A stretch of 64,000 nt of DNA from positions 38,184 through 102,183 of the forward strand of contig JAQBNO010000142.1 of the NCBI GenBank assembly GCA_028288485.1, given 5' to 3'. This DNA comes from Segetibacter sp. (lineage in GTDB: Bacteria; Bacteroidota; Bacteroidia; Chitinophagales; Chitinophagaceae). Below, piece after piece: positions 25,845 to 34,258 of the stretch. Every line of letters starts with the position of its first letter. Positions within the stretch are counted from its first letter, which is position 1. The position numbers and the translations under genes are program-made. The notes beneath the pieces were generated by a model, which was given only the letters and a program-made list of their open reading frames with translations, was not told where the DNA came from and did not search any database.

Positions 25845-28800
25845 ATGGAATACAACTTCAGAGAAATAGAAAAGAAGTGGCAGCAGCATTGGCGAGATAG
25901 TGATGCCTATAAAGTGAGCAATGAAAGTGATAAGCCAAAGTTTTATGTGCTCGACATGTTTCCTTACCCAAGCGGAGCAGGATTGCATGTGGGGCATCCG
26001 CTGGGTTACATAGCAAGCGATATTTATGCCCGGTTTAAAAGATTGAAAGGCTTTAATGTTCTTCACCCGATGGGTTTCGACAGCTTTGGTTTACCCGCCG
26101 AACAATATGCTATTGAAACAGGGCAACATCCTGCTGTAACAACAGAAAAGAATATTAAACGATACCGCGAACAACTTGATAACATCGGTTTTTGCTACGA
26201 TTGGAGCCGTGAAGTTCGTACGAGCGACGCCAACTATTATAAATGGACGCAGTGGATCTTTCTCCAGTTATTTGATAGCTGGTATAATAAACACGCAAAA
26301 AAAGCTGAACGCATAAAGATACTTGTTTCCATTTTTGAAGTGGAAGGAAATGCATCGCACCAGTGCCCGGGAAATGAAAGGCTTGTGTTTACTGCAGCGG
26401 ACTGGAAAAGCTATGATGAAACCAGCAGGCAGGATATCCTGATGAATTACCGCCTTGCATATTCTGCTTATGGTGAAGTAAACTGGTGTGAAGCGTTAGG
26501 AACAGTACTGGCTAATGATGAAGTGGTGAATGGCGTAAGTGAACGGGGGGGCCATCCGGTTGAAAAGAAGAAAATGCGCCAGTGGTACTTACGTATTACT
26601 GAATATGCCGACCGGCTGTTGCAGGGGTTGGAACAGGTAGATTTCAGTGAGTCGATGAAGGATATGCAGAAGAACTGGATTGGGAAGAGCCAGGGAGCGG
26701 AGATAGTATTCCCCCTCGCCCCCGCCTCTCCCCGCAGGGGAGTGGAGCCTGACCAGAGCGAAGAGGAAATGCCGGGGTTTGGGTATACAAATTACAAAGT
26801 CGATAGTGAAATAAGTTTTGAGAATGTTAAGAGGATGAGGGAAGAGCCAACCGAGGCGGAAAATATCTTATGGAATGCGATTAAAAACAGGGCCACAGGT
26901 TACAAGTTCAGAAGACAACATCCAATTCAGAATTACATTGCCGATTTCGTTTGTCTTAATGCATGGTTGATTGTAGAGATTGATGGAGGATATCATACGA
27001 CGAACGAACAGAAGGAGACGGATGCAGCGAGAGATGCAGCGTTGAAAGAAATTGGATTTACGACATTACGGTTCACTAGTGAAGAAGTAACAAATAATCC
27101 TGGGCAGGTGCTACAGAAGATTAAAGTTACATGCGATGAACTCATAGCTGCTTCAGTTGAAAAAAGATCTGCTGTTGGCGGCGCCTCTCCCTTGCAGGGA
27201 GAGGCGGGGGTGAGGGTTTATACCACCCGTCCCGACACAATCTTCGGCGTCGACTTCATGGTAATAGCCCCAGAACACGAATTAGTTTCAAAAATTACAT
27301 CCCCGGAACAAAAGGATGAAATAGAAAAATATCTTACCTACGTAAAAAGCCGAAGCGAGAGAGAGCGCCTGGCAGAAGTTAAATCAATTACAGGTGCTTT
27401 TACCGGTGCTTATGCCATCAATCCTTTTGATGGCCGCGAAATTCCTATCTGGATCAGTGAATATGTATTGGCGGGTTATGGTACCGGGGCAATTATGGCT
27501 GTTCCTTGCGGCGACCAACGTGATTATAGTTTTGCAAAACATTTTAATATTCCTATCACCAACATTATTGGTGACGCATATAACGGTGAAGAAGCCAACC
27601 CAACAAAAGACGCTATTCTACAAAACAGCGGATTCATAGATGGAATGGTGATGCGGGAAGCGATGAATGTTGCTATTAATAAGCTGGAAGAAATGGGCAT
27701 CGGAAAACGTAAAGTAAATTACCGCATGCGCGATGCCGGCTTTAGTCGCCAGCGTTATTGGGGCGAGCCCTTTCCAATCATCTACAAGGAAGGAATTACG
27801 TTCCCATTAAGTGAAACTAAATTACCCGTAGAGCTACCTTATGTCGAAAGTTATGGTCCGGGACCAGAAGGCGAGGGGCCTTTGGCAAACATTAGAGAAT
27901 GGGTCAACCTACCTGACGGGGCGAGGCGGGAAACGAATACAATGCCCGGTTATGCAGGTTCATCCTGGTACTTTTTACGGTACATGGATCCGCACAACGA
28001 AGCTGCATTTGTTGACAGGAAAGCAGCAGATTATTGGGGGCAGGTTGATTTATACATCGGGGGAACCGAGCACGCGGTAGGTCATCTATTGTACAGCAGG
28101 TTGTGGACGAAAGTTTTGTTCGATTTAGGATATATCGGTCATGATGAGCCTTACAAGAAGTTGGTTAACCAGGGGATGATCCAGGGATCATCGAGATTTA
28201 TTTACAGGGTAATGCCGAACCTTAGCAATGAACAGCAAATTAAATTAGAAGAAGTATCAACTGATTCGGAAATCCATCCTCTTTTTGTTTCGAAGACTTA
28301 TAGGGATAGGATTATTAATGGCGAGATTGCGATGAAAGACCTGTTTCATAAAGTTTCTGGTTATTCTAAAAATAACAAGGGGTTGATGGAACTTTTTGGA
28401 GACACCGTGGAGTTTAGATTAAATGATTTGCACGTCGATGTAAGTTATGTTGACGGCGTTGAATTAAAGGTAGATGCTTTAAGTACTTCAAAGCCGGAAT
28501 TTCACAATGCACTTTTTATACTTGAAGATGGCAAAGTAATTTCTAAAGGAGAAGAATTTGACGAGGTAAATGACAAATACATCTGCGGAGCAGAAGTAGA
28601 AAAAATGAGTAAAAGCAAATACAATGTCGTCAATCCCGATGAGATTGTAGAACGCTTTGGTGCCGATACTTTCCGCATGTATGAAATGTTCCTCGGACCA
28701 GTTGAACAAAGCAAACCCTGGGATACAAAGGGAATTGAAGGCGTGCATCGCTTCTTGCGTAAGTTCTGGAGACTATTTGTGGATGACATAAAAGGACTGG

Positions 28801-29309
28801 TTGTAACCAATGATTCAGCAACGCCAGCTGAACTAAAAGTGCTTCACAAAACAATCAAGAAGATTGAAGAAGATACGGAACGGTTCAGCTTTAATACTGC
28901 TGTAAGTGCTTTCATGGTTTGCGTGAACGACCTGAACGAGCTCAAGTGTCATAAAAGAGAAATACTTGAGCCCTTGGTTATTTTGCTTACTCCCTATGCT
29001 CCACATATCGCAGAGGAACTATATCAAGAACTTCTTAAAACCTCCCCAGCGGGGAGGTTGGAGGGGGTCTCAGTATTAGACGCAGCTTTCCCAAACTTCG
29101 AGGAAAAATACCTTGTTGAAAGCAGTAAAGAGTATCCGATTAGCATCAATGGCAAACTACGGACTAACCTCAATATTTCGTTAGATGCAGCTCAGCCGGA
29201 GGTTGAGCAATTGGTTCTTGCTAACGAGATAGTTCGGAAATGGCTGGATGGAAAACCGCCGAAAAAGATAATTTTTGTAAAAAACAAGATGATAAACGTA
29301 GTGATATAA
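25845..29309 (+). CDS. leuS: Leucyl-tRNA synthetase with an in-frame DUF559 endonuclease-like insertion
   Basis: Start chosen at the ATG 25845 (MEYNFREIEKKWQQHW), which has AGGTGAGG upstream; a GTG at 25833 is also in frame. The 1154-residue product is about 170 longer than expected. Class I signatures are intact: HVGH at 48-51 and KMSKS at 920-924. The CP1 editing domain holds VYTTRPDTIFGVDF, and the anticodon-binding and C-terminal domains follow. Between GAEIVF (ending residue 289) and VYTTRPDT (from 458) sits a 168-residue insert with a DUF559 domain. Its TEAENILW, FRRQHPI, IADFVC and EIDGGYH blocks show an apparently intact PD-(D/E)XK/Vsr-like active site. A second small palindrome is translated near residue 1065. 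The enzyme charges tRNA-Leu and, as probably the only copy, should be functional. Confidence 0.93.
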   Translation: MEYNFREIEKKWQQHWRDSDAYKVSNESDKPKFYVLDMFPYPSGAGLHVGHPLGYIASDIYARFKRLKGFNVLHPMGFDSFGLPAEQYAIETGQHPAVTTEKNIKRYREQLDNIGFCYDWSREVRTSDANYYKWTQWIFLQLFDSWYNKHAKKAERIKILVSIFEVEGNASHQCPGNERLVFTAADWKSYDETSRQDILMNYRLAYSAYGEVNWCEALGTVLANDEVVNGVSERGGHPVEKKKMRQWYLRITEYADRLLQGLEQVDFSESMKDMQKNWIGKSQGAEIVFPLAPASPRRGVEPDQSEEEMPGFGYTNYKVDSEISFENVKRMREEPTEAENILWNAIKNRATGYKFRRQHPIQNYIADFVCLNAWLIVEIDGGYHTTNEQKETDAARDAALKEIGFTTLRFTSEEVTNNPGQVLQKIKVTCDELIAASVEKRSAVGGASPLQGEAGVRVYTTRPDTIFGVDFMVIAPEHELVSKITSPEQKDEIEKYLTYVKSRSERERLAEVKSITGAFTGAYAINPFDGREIPIWISEYVLAGYGTGAIMAVPCGDQRDYSFAKHFNIPITNIIGDAYNGEEANPTKDAILQNSGFIDGMVMREAMNVAINKLEEMGIGKRKVNYRMRDAGFSRQRYWGEPFPIIYKEGITFPLSETKLPVELPYVESYGPGPEGEGPLANIREWVNLPDGARRETNTMPGYAGSSWYFLRYMDPHNEAAFVDRKAADYWGQVDLYIGGTEHAVGHLLYSRLWTKVLFDLGYIGHDEPYKKLVNQGMIQGSSRFIYRVMPNLSNEQQIKLEEVSTDSEIHPLFVSKTYRDRIINGEIAMKDLFHKVSGYSKNNKGLMELFGDTVEFRLNDLHVDVSYVDGVELKVDALSTSKPEFHNALFILEDGKVISKGEEFDEVNDKYICGAEVEKMSKSKYNVVNPDEIVERFGADTFRMYEMFLGPVEQSKPWDTKGIEGVHRFLRKFWRLFVDDIKGLVVTNDSATPAELKVLHKTIKKIEEDTERFSFNTAVSAFMVCVNDLNELKCHKREILEPLVILLTPYAPHIAEELYQELLKTSPAGRLEGVSVLDAAFPNFEEKYLVESSKEYPISINGKLRTNLNISLDAAQPEVEQLVLANEIVRKWLDGKPPKKIIFVKNKMINVVI
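26712..27215 (+). mobile_element. In-frame DUF559 cassette flanked by palindromes, inside leuS
   Basis: 504 bp (168 codons) interrupt the editing-domain entry of leuS. The left border palindrome is CTCCCC-GCA-GGGGAG at about 26727-26742. The right border is GCCTCTCCC (27183-27191) TTGCA GGGAGAGGC (27197-27205) followed by GGGGGTGAGGG. The cargo encodes a DUF559 domain and has its own candidate start at 26769 preceded by AGAGGA, but no stop, so any internal product would continue into LeuS. No intein end residues (N-terminal Cys/Ser block, C-terminal HN) are seen, so protein splicing is unlikely. Confidence 0.85.
27183..27205. repeat. GC-rich palindrome, right border of the DUF559 cassette
   Basis: Nine-bp perfect arms with a 5-nt loop (TTGCA). 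Same TTGCA/TGC centre and GAGAGG arm as the element upstream of leuS. Confidence 0.85.
29039..29070. repeat. GC-rich palindrome translated in the leuS C-terminal part
   Basis: AACCTCCCC-AGC-GGGGAGGTT (29039-29059) followed by GGAGGGGGTCTC, read in frame as TSPAGRLEGVSV in a surface-type position of LeuS. No frame change. Confidence 0.8.
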
Positions 29310-29375
29310 GTTCTTGAAAATGGACTTAAAGAAGAGGAACTTTTATTGTTGATTAGCGGCAGTTATATTCATAGT

Positions 29376-30083
29376 ATGAAAATATTTTCAATTCTCGTTT
29401 TGTTGGCTTTGCACGTTTCTTTACTGCAGGCACAGAATGATGAACAGCGGATCCGGAGTTATTTGAAAGAGCGTTTACACCAGGTGAATGATCCTGAAAA
29501 AGTATGGCTGTTTCAATGTAAATATAAGCCGGGTAAGGAGTGGCAATATTTGATAGCCTGCATAAATACAGTCAACAAAAAGCCCGTAACAACCTTGCTG
29601 TTTGCCGAAAGGGTTCAGGATAGCCTGCTACACATCGAGCCTTTTCATTTTAATTCGGTAGAAGCTTTTGATCACATTAACATTGATAAGAGCAGGGATA
29701 ATATTGAAGAATTATATATCACTACTTCAAAAGACAGTGGAAACCTGAGTGAAAAGCATACCGGCATATACAGTTGTAAAAAGGGTTTTGTTGATACTCT
29801 TATTAATTTTTATTCCTTTGAAATTAAAAGTCTAAAAGCCCCTTATTTTACTTACCAGCCCGGTTTAGTTGTTGAACAGGAAGGCTTATGCAAGCTGACA
29901 GATGTAAATGGAGACGGCAAAATTGATATTGCCAGCAGAGTTCACCGCAAAATAATTAATAAGGAACCGGGTACGGGGAATTATACGTTTGATCATGAAA
30001 CTGATTATACGGAATACAGGCTTAATAAGGGCAGGTTTACAAAGATGGCCTCAACTAAAATACCATCAACAGTGGATGAATAG
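29376..30083 (+). CDS. Secreted hypothetical protein with a DxNxDGxID loop
   Basis: Start chosen at the ATG 29376, because it gives a clean signal peptide (MKIFSILVLLALHVSLLQAQ); an upstream in-frame ATG at 29346 would spoil it. The mature ~215 residues are mixed alpha/beta, with DVNGDGKIDIASRVH near residue 185, a calcium-binding loop of the FG-GAP/EF type. No family recognised. It follows leuS by 66 bp and may be read through from it. Confidence 0.75.
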   Translation: MKIFSILVLLALHVSLLQAQNDEQRIRSYLKERLHQVNDPEKVWLFQCKYKPGKEWQYLIACINTVNKKPVTTLLFAERVQDSLLHIEPFHFNSVEAFDHINIDKSRDNIEELYITTSKDSGNLSEKHTGIYSCKKGFVDTLINFYSFEIKSLKAPYFTYQPGLVVEQEGLCKLTDVNGDGKIDIASRVHRKIINKEPGTGNYTFDHETDYTEYRLNKGRFTKMASTKIPSTVDE

Positions 30084-30113
30084 CATGGTGTGCTGTTTTA
30101 GTGCAAGTCATTC

Positions 30114-30863
30114 TTGTATTATCATTTTTGGCAGGCAGTTTTACAACCAATAATTTACCAGTTCGTGTTATCTCCTTTATATAGCTTATTGCAAAAACAT
30201 TTCTCCACTTTCCATCCTGTAGTAGAGTTTGATGTAACAAGGGATAGGTTATTGCAACTGGACTTTACCAGCGCAAATACAACGCTTACGCCGGAGATCT
30301 TAACCAATACCGATGACTTTACTGTTTACATATCTGACCTGCTGGGAACAGAGTTTAAGTATGGTATTGGCGGGTACAACGAACATCGTACTATTTATGC
30401 AAGGAGTCACGTTTTTGACGGGGTTGAAGAACCGCGACGCCTTCACCTGGGCATCGATATATGGGGATTAGCGGGTACTGCAATCTACGCTCCCTTAGGG
30501 GGTTATGTTCACAGTTTTGCCTTCAATGATAATTACGGTGATTATGGTGCAACTATTATACTTCAGCACCAATTAGAAGGAGTTTCATTCAATACCCTTT
30601 ACGGTCATTTAAGTTTACGTGATCTTGATGGTTTGCAGGAAGGGCAATACATTAGTCGTGGTGCCCGGTTCGCCCATTTTGGCGAGCCAAAAGAAAACGG
30701 TTACTGGCCGCCGCATTTACACTTCCAGGTAATACATGAAATGCATGAGAAAAAAGGCGATTACAGGGGAGTTTGTAAGTTTTCGGAACGCGAAAAATAC
30801 CTGCTGAATTGTCCGGACCCTGACGCTATTCTGCAAATGATGCAGTATGCGGTAAAGGGTTAA
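30114..30863 (+). CDS. M23 family peptidoglycan metallopeptidase
   Basis: M23 (LytM) domain with both zinc motifs: HLGIDIWG near residue 117 and HLHFQV near 206, plus the GYVHSFAFNDNYGDYG and YGHLS blocks. It cleaves peptide cross-links or related substrates, or acts as a regulator. No ATG begins this frame: candidates are TTG 30114, GTG 30165 and TTG 30189. The family pattern (…KHFSTFHPVVEFD) suits a start near 30165-30189. No signal peptide is obvious, unusual for a wall hydrolase, so a cytoplasmic or differently exported form is possible. It ends just before a pair of repeat copies. Confidence 0.8.
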   Translation: MYYHFWQAVLQPIIYQFVLSPLYSLLQKHFSTFHPVVEFDVTRDRLLQLDFTSANTTLTPEILTNTDDFTVYISDLLGTEFKYGIGGYNEHRTIYARSHVFDGVEEPRRLHLGIDIWGLAGTAIYAPLGGYVHSFAFNDNYGDYGATIILQHQLEGVSFNTLYGHLSLRDLDGLQEGQYISRGARFAHFGEPKENGYWPPHLHFQVIHEMHEKKGDYRGVCKFSEREKYLLNCPDPDAILQMMQYAVKG

Positions 30864-30888
30864 AAAGGTGCATAGAATTACAACTGCT

Positions 30889-30943
30889 GAACGGAGCGTC
30901 GCAACGATGTTTAACCGGAGATGCTGTGCCGGCCGCCCAAAAG
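30889..30943 (+). repeat. Dispersed intergenic element, copy 11 (GAGCGTCGCAACG type)
   Basis: Forward copy: GAACGGAGCGTCGCAACG, ATGTTTAACCGG, GCCGGCCGCCC, AAAAGC. Its tail joins the tail of copy 12. Confidence 0.85.
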
Positions 30944-30986
30944 CTAAGTAAGTTTCATCTAACATCGTTGCATAGCACTCTTGTAC
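30941..30986 (-). repeat. Dispersed intergenic element, copy 12
   Basis: Reverse copy, shorter: CATCTAACATCGTTGCATAG, CACTCTTGTAC. The dyad is damaged (TGCATAGCA). Forms an inverted pair with copy 11. Confidence 0.75.
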
Positions 30987-31258
30987 TGAACCAAGGAAAT
31001 CATCGATTTTTTGTTTTGATCGCTTAAGTACTTTCAGAAACTTGTTGTTTTAAAGCCCTTTCTGGCGTTGCGATTACCAGTTTTTTTGGATGTATAATTT
31101 CATCAACATAATAAATTAATCCAGCTACAGCGGCAATTTGTATCGCAGAAAAATCAATATTGCACCTCGCCTACTATGCCCGACCCGATTATGCCAATTT
31201 TCATTAGTTTCGGTTAAGGTGAGAGAATAATTTAGTTTTACACCCAAGAATATATAGA

Positions 31259-32293
31259 ATGGCGAATCCAAACTTAAATACGGGCAAAGAAAATGTGTCG
31301 GCAGCAGAGGCAGAGTTTGAAAATAATATACGACCAAAGGAAATTGAAGACTTTGCAGGCCAGCCTCAACTGATAGAAAACTTAAGCATTTTTATAAAAG
31401 CTGCGAAGCTGCGGGGGGAAGCGCTTGACCATATTTTATTCCATGGGCCGCCGGGTTTAGGCAAAACAACGCTAAGCCGGATTGTTGCAAACGAACTTGG
31501 AGTTAAAATTAAAGAAACGAGCGGACCAGTAATTGAAAAGCCGGGAGACCTGGCGGGGTTGCTGACAAATCTTGAAGCAAATGATGTTTTATTTATCGAC
31601 GAAATACACAGGCTGAGTAATGTGGTAGAAGAGTATCTCTATGCCGCAATGGAAGATTTTCGTCTCGACATTATGATCGATTCCGGTCCAAATGCCCGCA
31701 GCATTCAAATTAACCTGAACCCTTTTACACTTGTCGGGGCTACTACAAGAAGTGGATTGTTAACAGCTCCACTTTTATCAAGGTTTGGAATTAAATGCCG
31801 GTTGGAATATTACAACGCAGATGTTTTAAAAAACATTGTTGAACGAAGTGCAGGCATTTTAAATACAACTATTACCGGTGAAGCCTCCTTCGAAATTGCG
31901 CGTCGCAGTCGCGGTACTCCCCGTATTGCAAACGGGTTATTAAGAAGGGTTCGTGATTTTGCCCAGGTATTAAGCGACGGAAAGATTGAAATGGGTATTG
32001 CACAACATGCATTAAAAGCTTTAAATGTTGATGAACACGGTCTCGATGAAATGGACAACCGGATCTTATTAGCAATAATCGAAAAGTTTAAAGGTGGACC
32101 GGTGGGTCTTACTACGATTGCGACAGCAGTTGGTGAAGAACCTGGAACGCTTGAGGAAGTATACGAGCCATTCTTAATCCAGGAAGGCTTTATGCAACGA
32201 ACCCCAAGAGGACGGGAAGTGACTATAAAAGCATACGAGCATTTGGGAAAAAGGGCACAGGGGTCTGGCGGAACGTTGTTTGAAAGATTGTAA
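31259..32293 (+). CDS. ruvB: Holliday junction branch migration ATPase RuvB
   Basis: 344 residues, full length. Walker A GPPGLGKT at 63-70, Walker [11 protein letters not shown], sensor 1 [10 protein letters not shown] and the C-terminal winged helix ending [18 protein letters not shown]. The hexameric motor drives branch migration with RuvA/RuvC, which are not in the window. The N-terminal ~18 residues ([17 protein letters not shown]) are a non-conserved extension normal for the phylum. A terminator follows. Confidence 0.96.
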   Translation: MANPNLNTGKENVSAAEAEFENNIRPKEIEDFAGQPQLIENLSIFIKAAKLRGEALDHILFHGPPGLGKTTLSRIVANELGVKIKETSGPVIEKPGDLAGLLTNLEANDVLFIDEIHRLSNVVEEYLYAAMEDFRLDIMIDSGPNARSIQINLNPFTLVGATTRSGLLTAPLLSRFGIKCRLEYYNADVLKNIVERSAGILNTTITGEASFEIARRSRGTPRIANGLLRRVRDFAQVLSDGKIEMGIAQHALKALNVDEHGLDEMDNRILLAIIEKFKGGPVGLTTIATAVGEEPGTLEEVYEPFLIQEGFMQRTPRGREVTIKAYEHLGKRAQGSGGTLFERL

Positions 32294-32317
32294 TCATTCA
32301 ACAGCGCCAAACTCAAT

Positions 32318-32351
32318 TAAAAAACCCATGACATTATGCATGGGTTTAAAA
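32318..32351. terminator. Bidirectional terminator ruvB / response regulator
   Basis: AAACCCATG / CATGGGTTT stem, 8-nt loop, with A-run on the left and TTTAAA on the right, between two converging genes. Confidence 0.8.
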
Positions 32352-32372
32352 TTCATATAGTTGTTTCAGCAC

Positions 32373-33068
32373 TTATGGAGCTACCAACCTGAAACCATTG
32401 CCGTGAATATTAACGATCTCAATATTTGTATCGTCTTTCAGGTACTTGCGAAGCTTCGCTATATAAACATCCATACTTCTCCCGTTGAAGTAGGTGTCGC
32501 TGCCCCATATTCTTTTTAACGCCTGTTCGCGGGGAAGCAGGTCATTTTTATGCTCGGCCAACATTTTAAGCAGGTCATTTTCTTTTGGCGATAAGGTTTG
32601 CATGATACCTGCATGGCTTAATTCCCTAAGCTTTGGATTGAAGTGATAACTTCCCAGGTCGAATTCTATATTTTCGTTGATCCTGTTTTCTTCTTCGTTG
32701 CGTTTTAAAATTGCCTTGATCTTTAACAGCAACACCTCACTGTCAAAAGGCTTGGTTATATAATCATCTGCACCCAATTTATAACCCGCTATAATATCTT
32801 CCTTCATTGTTTTTGCACTTAAAAAGAACAAAGGCATGTCGGGATCAACATCGCGAATTTCTTCAGCAAGTGTAAAGCCATCCATATTAGGCATCATAAC
32901 ATCAAGCAGGCAAATGTCAAATTTTTCACGCTGAAATGCAGCCAAACCCAATCTTCCATCTCTTTCCAGTATCACATCGTAATCGTTCAGTTCAAGATAG
33001 TTTTTGAGGACCATACCTAAATTGGTATCATCTTCACACAATAGTATTTTGTATTTTCTGCCTTCCAT
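32373..33068 (-). CDS. OmpR/PhoB-family response regulator
   Basis: Start placed at ATG 33068 (MEGRKYKILLCEDDTNLG), because the longer frame adds 17 unconserved residues. The receiver domain has the acidic pocket CEDD (11-14), phospho-acceptor Asp at 56 (CLLDVMMPN), Thr/Ser in FFLSAKT and the Lys in DDYITKPF. A winged-helix DNA-binding domain follows (SPKENDLLKMLAEHKNDLL, GRSMDVYIAKLRKYL, IVNIHGNGFRL). Resembles RprY-type regulators of Bacteroidota. No sensor kinase is encoded next to it, so its partner must be elsewhere. Confidence 0.92.
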   Translation of the reverse strand: MEGRKYKILLCEDDTNLGMVLKNYLELNDYDVILERDGRLGLAAFQREKFDICLLDVMMPNMDGFTLAEEIRDVDPDMPLFFLSAKTMKEDIIAGYKLGADDYITKPFDSEVLLLKIKAILKRNEEENRINENIEFDLGSYHFNPKLRELSHAGIMQTLSPKENDLLKMLAEHKNDLLPREQALKRIWGSDTYFNGRSMDVYIAKLRKYLKDDTNIEIVNIHGNGFRLVAP

Positions 33069-33336
33069 GATATTCTTTTTTATTTGATTTAAAGATAAAG
33101 CTATGACAGTAAGCTGCACAACTCGTTGATAACTATTTTTCTATGTAAGATTTTTCTTTCCCTGTAACCAACAAACCAGCATAAGCAATTGTTGCGCAGC
33201 TTTTTTATATCTTATTTTTTTGTGAAAAAATTATGCCATCCAAGTCTTCCGCCTTCCGGCGTTCACTTACCTGATCGCGAGTTTTGACACAATTAATGAA
33301 GAGTTGTTTAATTTCGCCATTAATATTTAAAACAGT

Positions 33337-33708
33337 ATGTTGCTTACACACGATAATAAGTTGAAAAAGTTGATAGTTATAGGTGACCGTGTTTTAATCC
33401 GACCTTCGAAGGCTGATGAAAGAACGCAAAGCGGCCTGTACCTTCCCCCTGGTGTCCAGGAAAAGGAAAAGATCCAGCAGGGAACCGTTATTAAAACAGG
33501 TCCCGGTTATGCCATTCCAATGCCGGTAGAAAATGAGCCGTGGAAAAGTGAAGAAGAACAGGTGAAGTATATGCCGTTGCAGGTACGCGAAGGTGATGTG
33601 GCCCTTTTTTTAGTAAGCGGTGCAACCGAGGTAATGTACGAAAATGAAAAATACTTCATTGTTCCTCAAGCCGCAATACTGATGCTGGAAAGAGAAGATG
33701 AGTTGTAG
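33337..33708 (+). CDS. GroES-family co-chaperone-like protein
   Basis: 123 residues, longer than classical GroES (about 95). The cpn10 barrel is recognisable: VIGDRVLIRPSKADERTQSG, YLPPGVQEKEKIQQGTVIKTGPG, then YFIVPQAAILMLERE. An acidic insert (ENEPWKSEEEQVKY) sits in the middle. No groEL is nearby, so this is probably an accessory GroES paralogue rather than the main co-chaperonin. Role inferred only from fold. Confidence 0.83.
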   Translation: MLLTHDNKLKKLIVIGDRVLIRPSKADERTQSGLYLPPGVQEKEKIQQGTVIKTGPGYAIPMPVENEPWKSEEEQVKYMPLQVREGDVALFLVSGATEVMYENEKYFIVPQAAILMLEREDEL

Positions 33709-33726
33709 CAAGTTTATGTACTAAGC

Positions 33727-33768
33727 TTTTTTGCTACTATTTAGCATTGTTGTGTCACTCCCTTGTAC
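33727..33768 (-). repeat. Dispersed intergenic element, copy 13 (GTGTCAC type, short)
   Basis: Reverse copy 19 bp after the GroES-like gene: TTTTTTGCTACTATTTAG, CATTGTTGTGTCACTCC, CTTGTAC. It lacks the CCGGC segment. Confidence 0.75.
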
Positions 33769-34134
33769 GGTAAGTTTTTCTATTGTGCAATAGAATGACG
33801 ATAACCAAAGAAAAACATCTCGAACATTTTTTAATGTTCAATACGCAATTAAGACCGTTTACCTAACGTCTGTTGCCCTTAGCTTGCCGAAGAGTATCTA
33901 ATTACTCCTATCGTAATAAGGCTTCGACGAGTTCAGCCTGACATCATATAGGCGGTAAGTCAACCGCATGGAATAAGCAACGTTCAATAGACAACGATCA
34001 ATGCGTAAATATCCTGCATGCTTTTCAATAACTGTTTTCCATGCGTTTTGAACATTGAAACTTGGTTACTGTTTGTTTCTTCTTACGTTACCATGATGAC
34101 AACGAAGGGTAAAACAGTTCAATAAGGCTTAGTC

Positions 34135-34212
34135 GTAGAAGAGTGCGACCTCCGCCCACCGTTCCGACGGGCAAGAACGTTTAATCAATATTCAATGCCC
34201 GGTCAATAAAAA
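34135..34212 (+). repeat. Dispersed intergenic element, copy 14, core interrupted
   Basis: Forward copy in which GTGCGAC and GCAAGAACGTTTAAT are separated by about 20 bp (CTCCGCCCACCGTTCCGACG). The tail GCCCGGTCAATAAAAA is intact, 47 bp before the DUF853 gene. Confidence 0.75.
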
Positions 34213-34258
34213 TTCTCTTTCAACTACCTTTTCATATTATATTTTAAAAAAGTATTCA

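Larger units (their letters stand above)
30864..31258. other. Intergenic stretch before ruvB
   Basis: No gene. It carries two tail-to-tail copies of the 58-bp element (30889-30986) and the ruvB promoter region. Confidence 0.5.
33709..34258. other. Long intergenic stretch with repeat fragments
   Basis: No gene. It holds copy 13 (33727-33768), a reversed CTTCGACGAGTTCAGCCTGA fragment at 33922-33941 of the CCTGA-TCGAAG family, and the interrupted copy 14 (34135-34212). Confidence 0.5.

Noticed and set aside
26712..27215. Intein in LeuRS
   Set aside because: No N-terminal Cys/Ser splicing block, no TxxH, and no C-terminal HN before VYTTRPDT; the borders are DNA palindromes instead.
26712..27215. 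Group I or II intron or bypass element instead of a translated insertion
   Set aside because: The frame is open throughout and in phase at both ends. Without RNA data an intron cannot be fully excluded, but no intron structure was seen.
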